A DNA stretch of 64,000 nucleotides, from assembly GCA_910579395.1 (NCBI GenBank), contig CAJTUC010000014.1:23460-87459 (forward strand), in the 5' to 3' direction. The notes below the pieces were generated by a model. The model did no database searches. It worked only from the letters and a program-made list of their open reading frames with translations, and had not been told where the DNA came from. Shown here one piece after another: positions 58,329 through 64,000 of this stretch. A program made the position numbers and the translations under genes. The DNA comes from an uncultured Lachnospiraceae bacterium (GTDB lineage Bacteria > Bacillota > Clostridia > Lachnospirales > Lachnospiraceae). How positions within the stretch are numbered: position 1 is the stretch's first letter; the number at the start of each line of letters is the position of its first letter.

Positions 58329-58882
58329 ACTTCTATCCCCTCACTTTCTAAATATCTTTTCAGTTTACGGCGCATTTCGTATAACATGGATTTTACCTTG
58401 CTCTGGCTAAAACCGGTGCATCTGCAGATCGTCTCGATAGAATCGAGATACCAGTACCGCCGGATAAAGATATTCCGCTTTTCATCGGCCTGCCGCCAGA
58501 GGAACTTATTAATCGTGGCCTCGATATGTTTCCTTTCGATTTCCGATTCCACGCTGTCTGTTCCGGATACGCAGTCACCTAATTCTTCAAATGATGTGAC
58601 TGCGGACGGATTTCGTTTTGCGGCAGAAATATATTCATACTTTTTCAAAGCCAGATTTCTGACAATCCTGCTGATAAAGACGGAAAATCTGTTCGGATGT
58701 TTATCCGGGATTGCGTTCCAAATGGCAAGGTAAGTATCATTGATACATTCTTCCCGATCTTCTCGGCTTGCAAGAATATTGTTTGCAATATGATTACACA
58801 GTCCGCCGTATTTTGAAGATGTTTCCGTAATTGCGCTTTCATCCCGTGCCCAGTAGAGACTTACGATCGCCTCGTCATCCAT
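58325..58882 (-). CDS. RNA polymerase sigma factor, ECF group
   Basis: A 185-residue sigma-70-family factor. Region 2 includes DREECINDTYLAIWNAIPD and the promoter-melting helix FSVFISRIVRNLALKKYEY. Region 4 has the helix-turn-helix SIETICRCTGFSQSKVKSML. It is translationally coupled to the membrane protein downstream. An aggaggtgaat site precedes it. Its regulon is unknown; the 222-bp upstream gap is shared with a divergent lipoprotein gene. Confidence 0.92.
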   Translation of the reverse strand: MDDEAIVSLYWARDESAITETSSKYGGLCNHIANNILASREDREECINDTYLAIWNAIPDKHPNRFSVFISRIVRNLALKKYEYISAAKRNPSAVTSFEELGDCVSGTDSVESEIERKHIEATINKFLWRQADEKRNIFIRRYWYLDSIETICRCTGFSQSKVKSMLYEMRRKLKRYLESEGIEV

Positions 58883-59015
58883 ATGTATTCACCTCCTGTC
58901 ATTTTATGGATAAACAGCTTCCATTATATTAAGTACGGTTTTTATTGAATTGGTTGTAAAAAGGAGCAGACTTTTTAAACAAGTGAATCATACGGTGTAT
59001 CTGCTCTTTCAGAAA

Positions 59016-59059
59016 TGATGCAACTATGATGCAATTTTGATACAACTATGATGTGTGTT
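59016..59059 (+). repeat. Four tandem 11-bp repeats TGATGCAAYTW before a lipoprotein gene
   Basis: TGATGCAACTA, TGATGCAATTT, TGATACAACTA and TGATGTGTGTT follow without gaps. TGATGCAATTT is identical to unit 1 at 36790. A TAATAT lies at about 59065, so the array ends where a -35 would be, typical of an activator site. Confidence 0.75.
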
Positions 59060-59104
59060 TCCTGTAATATCTATTTTAGAGGAATATGCGTAAAGAGGAA
59101 AGGC

Positions 59105-60253
59105 ATGGATAACATTGTGGGAAAATGGATGAGACAAACCGGAAGGATACTGATATTGCTGCTGTGTATGATGGCGTGTGTCTCCTGTGCATCCGGGCAG
59201 GACGCTCAGGTGGAACAGGCGGGGATGCCGGACCTTTCTGCGGAAGAAGGGAGCAGCGCGGGCAGCCAGACGCCGGGCGAAACGGGCAGCCGTACGCCGG
59301 GCGAAGAGAGTGGTGAAGAAAAAGCACCGGACGAAGAAAGGGCGGCGGAAGGCCAGGAGCCGGATGCAGAATTTCCAATGCCGGATGCGGAAGAGCCGGA
59401 CGCGGCGGAAACGGAATTTTCCCCTGAGAGGCAGATGCAGGAGAACAAAGAGCAGTTCCTGGAAAAAGCGAAAGAGCAGAAAGTCGAATCGGAACAGGCT
59501 GAGGAGCTGTTCGAGCGGCTTACGGCGGATGGGGTTTTTCAGAACGGCGACAGGGCGCTCACGGGGCTGATGATTGATGATATAGACGAAAACGGGCAGA
59601 CGGATATGCTCGCCATGGTACAGGATGCGGCGGAACGTCCTGCTTACGGTTCGGGCGGTCTGTGGCTTTATATGAATGCGGACGAGCCTTATTGCTTTGA
59701 AGAGGAAGAATGTTCTTATTGCGGCTGGTTCGATGCTTTTTGGGCGGATATTGACAATGACGAAAATATCGAGATCGTGTTCAGCGCGGAAGGAACGGGC
59801 TGCGGTGCGGTGGGCGATTCTTATAAGGCCGTGTTTAAGTACAAGGGCCATGCCATCGAGCGGATGAAGCTTCCTTCCGATTTAGACGAGGATTACGATC
59901 AGGGGCTTCAGGTGGAGCTGGTGCAGGAGCCTGTAAAAAACGTATACAGTGCGTACTGCCCTTATTTTGACGAACTGATCTCTTTTCGCGGGCAAAATGT
60001 AGAGGGCTGGGAAACGCCGGATGCCCCGCAGATCGCGGGCGGTAATGCGCGGGGATTCTATGAATTGCGTGCGGTGGAATATGAAGGGAAAAAGGTGCTG
60101 CAGGCTTCGGAATATCTGTATGGAGAAGGCGGTGTCGCACATTATGTCGCTACGGCACAGTTTTTGATCACATGGGAAAAAGACGGTACGCCGAAGGCAC
60201 TCAAATGGTGGATTGAGGAGGCCGAAGACGGCCGGGCGAACCGCAAGGAATGA
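59105..60253 (+). CDS. Predicted lipoprotein with acidic linker
   Basis: A 382-residue lipoprotein. The start at 59105 (MDNIVGKWMRQTGRILILLL) follows aaagaggaaagg. The lipobox is VSCA (about residue 27), followed by about 90 residues of Gly/Glu/Pro/Asp low complexity. The outer domain contains LMIDDIDENGQTDMLAMVQD and WADIDNDENIEIVF, Asp/Asn-rich loops like FG-GAP or calcium-binding repeats. Function unknown. The 11-bp array sits in its promoter. Confidence 0.8.
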   Translation: MDNIVGKWMRQTGRILILLLCMMACVSCASGQDAQVEQAGMPDLSAEEGSSAGSQTPGETGSRTPGEESGEEKAPDEERAAEGQEPDAEFPMPDAEEPDAAETEFSPERQMQENKEQFLEKAKEQKVESEQAEELFERLTADGVFQNGDRALTGLMIDDIDENGQTDMLAMVQDAAERPAYGSGGLWLYMNADEPYCFEEEECSYCGWFDAFWADIDNDENIEIVFSAEGTGCGAVGDSYKAVFKYKGHAIERMKLPSDLDEDYDQGLQVELVQEPVKNVYSAYCPYFDELISFRGQNVEGWETPDAPQIAGGNARGFYELRAVEYEGKKVLQASEYLYGEGGVAHYVATAQFLITWEKDGTPKALKWWIEEAEDGRANRKE

Positions 60254-61004
60254 ATATACCCAACTTTCCGGAATGCTGATGCAGCAAATGAATGAAGTTT
60301 ATGATTTTATCGATTTCCGCAATCAAACCCGTGCAACCATAGAAAGATTGTTGAGAATTGATGTCAGGGACTACCCTGAGATCGCCGTCAGGGAGGCACT
60401 TCTAAATCTGCTGGTTCACCGCGATTATTCTTTTAGCGCCAGTGCGCTTATCAGTATTTATGCGGATCGGGTTGAATTTGTATCTATTGGCGGATTGATG
60501 CCGGGAATTAATCGGGAAGATATTATGGTAGGCATTTCCGTATGCAGAAATCAAGATCTTGCGAACGTGTTCTACCGGCTGCATCTGATTGAGGCTTATG
60601 GTACTGGAATGGGAAAGATTATGAGGGCATACGAAAGCATGGAAGAAAAGCCTTCGATTGAAACAACCAAAAATGCCTTTAAGATCATATTGCCTAACAT
60701 TAACGCAAAATATGAAACGGGAAAGTTTCCTGCACCGAAAGCAGAAGCTATCACAAGTTCAGCTGCCGGGGCTGAAAAAAAACTGAGCAATGAAGAAAAA
60801 GTATTGAAATATGCCCGGTTTCATGGCACTATTACAAGAAATGATGTAATCGAATTGCTTGAAGTGAGTACATCTACTGCTTCCAGAGTCATTAGGAGAA
60901 TGGTAAAAAGCAACTTGCTGAAGCAGAATGGAAAAGTGCGGTATATATTTGCACTCCTGCGGATATTGGCGATGTGTTCAAAAGATTTTTGTGAGGTGGC
61001 TGAA
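60249..61004 (+). pseudogene. N-terminally truncated RecG-like (AlbA_2-HATPase_c_4) regulator relic
   Basis: The reading EYTQLSGMLMQQMNEVYDFI, then RIDVRDYPEIAVREALLNLL and VHRDYSFSASALISIYAD, EAYGTGMGKIMRAYE and a winged helix (NDVIELLEVSTSTASRVIRR) matches the C-terminal two thirds of 'RecG-like' transcriptional regulators. The N-terminal AlbA_2 domain of about 200 residues is absent; homology starts exactly at the end of the preceding lipoprotein. No stop separates it from the macrodomain gene, so an in-frame chimera could be made. Confidence 0.75.
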
Positions 61005-61844
61005 ATGAACGAAACAGAAAACAAATCGGAAAGAACAGATCTTTTCCTGGAAAAGCTAAAGAAAGACTCACCTCGATACAGCGGTCTTGAAACGACCGGG
61101 TACAGTCTTGCGGAAAAGAAAAATACAATCCGCTCCCTGATGAACATCCGTATGCCGGGAGCGCTTTCCGATGAATTGGTGAATCTGCAGGATGAATATT
61201 TGCAGGAAGAGCGGAAAGCAAAGGGCGTTGTGGTTTTGGCGGATATTCCGACGGTAAGAGAGCAGTTTAACAGCGGTTTTCCCCACGCTGACAAAATATC
61301 GATCTGGCAGGGGGATATCACAAGGCTGAAAGCCGGCGCTGTTGTAAATGCTGCCAATTCGCAAATGCTCGGCTGCTTTGTGCCATGCCACAGGTGCATA
61401 GACAATGCCATTCACAGTGCGGCGGGGATGCAGCTTCGTGAGGAATGTGCTCACATCATGAGCCGCAGGCGGTCAAAATATGGCAGGGATTATGAAGAAC
61501 CGACGGGTACAGCCACTTTGACCGCGGCCTATAATCTTCCCTGTGACCATGTGATCCATACGGTGGGACCGATCGTCTATGGCGGACTGAACGATATGCT
61601 TTGTCAGGATTTACGGAACTGCTATGAAAATGTTCTGCAATGCTGTCTGGAACATCAGATCAGATCCGTTGCGTTCTGCTGCATTTCGACAGGGGAATTT
61701 CATTTTCCGAATGATAAGGCGGCAGAAATTGCCGTAGAAACGGTTGTGGATTTCCTGGAAAAGCACGATGATCGTATGGACCGGGTCGTATTTAATGTTT
61801 TTAAGGACAGCGACCGGGAGATTTATGAGAAAATCCTGGGATGA
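61005..61844 (+). CDS. Zinc-type macrodomain protein, ADP-ribosyl hydrolase
   Basis: It probably removes ADP-ribose from proteins. The ATG at 61005 (MNETENKSERTDLFLEKLKK) has gaggtgg 8 bp upstream; 279 residues is close to the family's 260-270. The macrodomain begins at ISIWQGDITRLKAGAVVNAA. The zinc-macro signature GCFVPCHRCIDNAIHSAAG is complete, and the second loop is ISTGEFHFPND. Relatives in staphylococci and streptococci pair with SirTM and lipoate-linked genes; none is visible here. Confidence 0.9.
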   Translation: MNETENKSERTDLFLEKLKKDSPRYSGLETTGYSLAEKKNTIRSLMNIRMPGALSDELVNLQDEYLQEERKAKGVVVLADIPTVREQFNSGFPHADKISIWQGDITRLKAGAVVNAANSQMLGCFVPCHRCIDNAIHSAAGMQLREECAHIMSRRRSKYGRDYEEPTGTATLTAAYNLPCDHVIHTVGPIVYGGLNDMLCQDLRNCYENVLQCCLEHQIRSVAFCCISTGEFHFPNDKAAEIAVETVVDFLEKHDDRMDRVVFNVFKDSDREIYEKILG

Positions 61845-61855
61845 AGGGGGCAGAC

Positions 61856-62371
61856 ATGATACTCGAAACGGAAAGACTGTATTTACGAGAGATGGGTCAG
61901 GATGATTTCGAAGCTTTGTGCAAAATACTGCAGGACGAAGATACAATGTATGCTTACGAAGGCGCTTTTAACGATATGGAAGCGCAGGAGTGGCTTGACC
62001 GGCAGATTTCCCGTTACCGGAAATGGGGATTTGGCCTATGGGCGGTTATATTGAAGGAAACGGATGAGATGATCGGACAGTGCGGACTTACGATGCAGCC
62101 GTGGAAAGAGGAGGAAGTGCTGGAGGTTGGTTATCTTTTTCAACGGCGGTATTGGCACAATGGCTACGCGATAGAAGCGGCCCAGGCATGTAAACGGTAT
62201 GCCTTTGAAACGCTGGGCGCGGAGGAGGTCTGCTCTATCATCCGGGATACGAATACTGCATCGCAGAAAGTGGCCGTTCGAAACGGTATGGTCATAACGG
62301 ACAGCTGGACGAAGCATTACCGGGGTGTGGATATGCCGCATGATCGGTATGTGGTCCGGCCGGAAAATTAA
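61856..62371 (+). CDS. GNAT-family N-acetyltransferase, RimJ/RimL-like
   Basis: A 171-residue acetyltransferase. The start at 61856 (MILETERLYLREMGQDDFEA) has aaggggg 6 bp upstream. The acetyl-CoA-binding region is EVGYLFQRRYWHNGYAIEAA, a variant of the usual R/QxxGxG/A. The later IIRDTNTASQKVAVRNGM is typical. It follows the macrodomain gene by 11 bp and is probably co-transcribed. The acceptor is unknown. Confidence 0.9.
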   Translation: MILETERLYLREMGQDDFEALCKILQDEDTMYAYEGAFNDMEAQEWLDRQISRYRKWGFGLWAVILKETDEMIGQCGLTMQPWKEEEVLEVGYLFQRRYWHNGYAIEAAQACKRYAFETLGAEEVCSIIRDTNTASQKVAVRNGMVITDSWTKHYRGVDMPHDRYVVRPEN

Positions 62372-62595
62372 ATGCGATATTGGACCAATGTATACTGTCA
62401 TTTGCGTTATATTCTGATACGTTTTGCGAAAGTATATTATTATTTTTTCAGGTGCTTCGTTAATCCACAATTTCATTTTTCGGTAGGAATCTAAAGTTTC
62501 AAATCTGACCATGATTATTGACTGATGCCCCAGTATTCAAACTATGCAGAACCAACCCATCCGGGCATTTCAGATCGCCTCCTTGCTTCCGTCGT

Positions 62596-62937
62596 TTAAT
62601 ACTTTTTTTCTATTGATGAATCTATTTCCCGAAAAAATCTGTTGCATAGTTCAAAAAAAGCATTGATTCGCTGTTCTGCGTCGGGAAAGGCTTGATTGAT
62701 ATAAAAAACGTAGTTCTGCTCTTTGGTGAACTTCATACCATTTTTTTCTTCCAATTCGTTTCTTACCCAGCTGTGAAACTGTTTTTTAAATGCTGAATCC
62801 ACATAATCAGCTCTGCCGGTCATGATATTATTATATAAAAAACCACTGATAAAGAGATGAATTGATTCCAAGGTTGGAATTCCGACATACATACCAGGTC
62901 TTAATCTGATTTGTTGTATTAGTTGCTTTACGTTCAT
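62596..62937 (-). CDS. Hypothetical protein with RPGMYVG motif
   Basis: A 113-residue protein. LIQQIRLRPGMYVGIPTLES at the N-terminus, then LFISGFLYNNIM and FKKQFHSWVRNELEEKN, resemble small orphan proteins common in Firmicutes genomes, often near toxin or mobile-element genes. The function is unknown; an immunity-type role is only a guess. The 224 bp before and 164 bp after hold nothing recognisable. Confidence 0.7.
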   Translation of the reverse strand: MNVKQLIQQIRLRPGMYVGIPTLESIHLFISGFLYNNIMTGRADYVDSAFKKQFHSWVRNELEEKNGMKFTKEQNYVFYINQAFPDAEQRINAFFELCNRFFREIDSSIEKKY

Positions 62938-63101
62938 TTTTTTGATTCTCCTAGTTAATGGGTTTTGTTATAATATCAAAAAGTGATGGTGAATCGGAAA
63001 CTCCTAAATCAAACAGCCAATCATCGTAATTTATTCCATTGGAAAGTACAGTTTACAAGGGACTACACAAGGTAACGGTCTGGCGGGCGCTGATATGCCC
63101 G

Positions 63102-64000
63102 TCAGATTTTCCATGTAATGTTCAAGCTGTCGCTTGTGGCGGCAACGGTGGTAATCATCAAATCCACCACCCGCCGCTTGTCGTCAAAGGATACGCTGTC
63201 CCATGTGTCGAGGTAGCCGGAAATCTGGCTGACCTGTTCCGGGCTGATGGCTTCCACCGTCAACTCCGCCATCTTCGCCAGAAGTTCCTGCTTGCGTCCG
63301 TCCAGTTCGGCTATCTTCACATTCACATAGGAGAGCAGCACATTATTTGCGCCTGTCAGACTGTCCAGCAACTTTTCAATCTCGCTATCCACATGGGCAA
63401 GTTCCACTTGCAGGGCGGTGATTTTGGGATTGGCCTTTGCCGCTTTCTTCCTGCCCGTCAGCGTCTTGTGGCTGTCCAGCTTCTTCACCATCTGCTGGTA
63501 CACCACCGCTTCCAGTTCCGCCGTGATGATTTTCCCGCAGCCGGGACAGCTTTTGTTATCCAGCCGTTTCGTACAGCGCAGATATTGTCTGCCGGAGGGA
63601 TTGAAGATACTCATAAGGGCATACCCGCAGTTCCCGCACTTAATTTTCCCCGCCAGCCATGTATGGGTGGCTTTCCGGGCAGACTGGATTTTCATGTTGT
63701 TCATCAGCTTCTTGCGGCACGTCAGCCATATGTCCGAGGGGACAATGCCCTCATGGGGCGCAAGCACCAGCATTTGGTCTTTCAGGCTTTGGGCCTTGTC
63801 CGGCTTCACGTCCCGGCCTTGATAGAGATAGCACCCGTTCATACCCGTGAAGTCGGCGGCGTCATTGACAAGCACCGTCCCCTGGCTCTTGAAAAACTCG
63901 TACACATCCAAGTCCGCCTGCACATAGACGGGGTTGCGTAACATCTGCGCCAGCGTGGGGCGTATCAGTTCCCGGCCATTAAATAAAATGCCCTGTTCCG
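63102..64000 (-). CDS. Large serine recombinase, C-terminal part, truncated by the window edge
   Basis: The frame is open to the window end (GILFNGRELIRPTLAQMLRN). The Recombinase domain end and a zinc ribbon with two CxxC pairs (IKCGNCGYALMS and CPGCGK) are visible. A long coiled coil follows (ALQVELAHVDSEIEKLLDSL) and the C-terminal SFDDKRRVVDLMITTV. This is the architecture of TnpX/TndX-type integrases of conjugative and mobilisable elements. The catalytic Ser domain lies to the right, outside the window. Confidence 0.9.
   Translation of the reverse strand, partial: EQGILFNGRELIRPTLAQMLRNPVYVQADLDVYEFFKSQGTVLVNDAADFTGMNGCYLYQGRDVKPDKAQSLKDQMLVLAPHEGIVPSDIWLTCRKKLMNNMKIQSARKATHTWLAGKIKCGNCGYALMSIFNPSGRQYLRCTKRLDNKSCPGCGKIITAELEAVVYQQMVKKLDSHKTLTGRKKAAKANPKITALQVELAHVDSEIEKLLDSLTGANNVLLSYVNVKIAELDGRKQELLAKMAELTVEAISPEQVSQISGYLDTWDSVSFDDKRRVVDLMITTVAATSDSLNITWKI

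Noticed and set aside
63039..63941. 300-codon open frame on the + strand at the right edge
   Set aside because: It is antisense to a recombinase whose zinc ribbon and coiled coil are clear.
1..64000. tRNA, rRNA or known riboswitch genes
   Set aside because: Reading the gaps on both strands gave no cloverleaf with a CCA end or T-loop consensus and no riboswitch core that I could recognise; short or divergent RNAs could be missed by eye.

Overview
The window is chromosomal DNA of a Gram-positive anaerobe of the Clostridia, most likely a Lachnospiraceae gut commensal. This is an inference from the S10-spc-alpha ribosomal cluster in its Firmicutes order, the Zn-type S14 and L36, the KOW protein between map and infA, the long L17, the ecfA1-ecfA2-ecfT-truA-rplM-rpsI block, and a sugar-utilisation island built on an Rbs-type ABC transporter.

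Layout. 1-16911 is the ribosomal super-operon, from the 3' part of rpsJ to rplQ, including secY, adk, map, infA, rpmJ and rpoA. Five of its intergenic gaps are filled by nested hairpin repeats. At 17069-21177 a BlaI-type repressor, a BlaR1-like M56 membrane peptidase and a divergent D,D-peptidase-like M15 protein sit between rplQ and the ECF block (21436-25983: ecfA1, ecfA2, ecfT, truA, rplM, rpsI). 26257-30006 holds a helicase relic, a LURP-one-related protein, a lipoprotein, a Nif3/CutA-like protein and a HAM1-like NTPase.

30032-51369 is a carbohydrate island. It encodes a GH127 glycosidase, an AraC regulator, L-fucose isomerase, a LacI regulator, a xylulokinase-like kinase, a galactitol-1-phosphate-dehydrogenase-like enzyme, an aldo/keto reductase, GatZ- and GatY-like aldolase subunits, a two-permease Rbs-type ABC importer, the FucU mutarotase and a rhamnulokinase-like kinase. 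No FucA-type L-fuculose-phosphate aldolase is visible. Two candidate cis-signals link the parts. A 16-bp motif is shared by the fucI and gatY promoters. A LacI-type palindrome lies before the kinase operon and, in degenerate form, before gatY.

51443-64000 is accessory and partly decaying: ParA plus a Lys/Ala-rich partner, a broken RelE toxin, DUF3781, an MFS transporter, a PHP phosphoesterase, a MocR (PdxR-like) pseudogene beside an ECF S-component fragment, an ECF sigma factor with a membrane partner, lipoproteins, a RecG-like relic running in frame into a zinc macrodomain protein, a GNAT enzyme, and at the edge the C-terminal part of a large serine recombinase.

The most distinctive unexplained structure is a set of dispersed intergenic inverted-repeat families. 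One lies between genes of the ribosomal operon and keeps a central A.A mismatch in its stem; one copy has its left arm amplified in 34-bp units. No tRNA, rRNA or CRISPR array was recognised.
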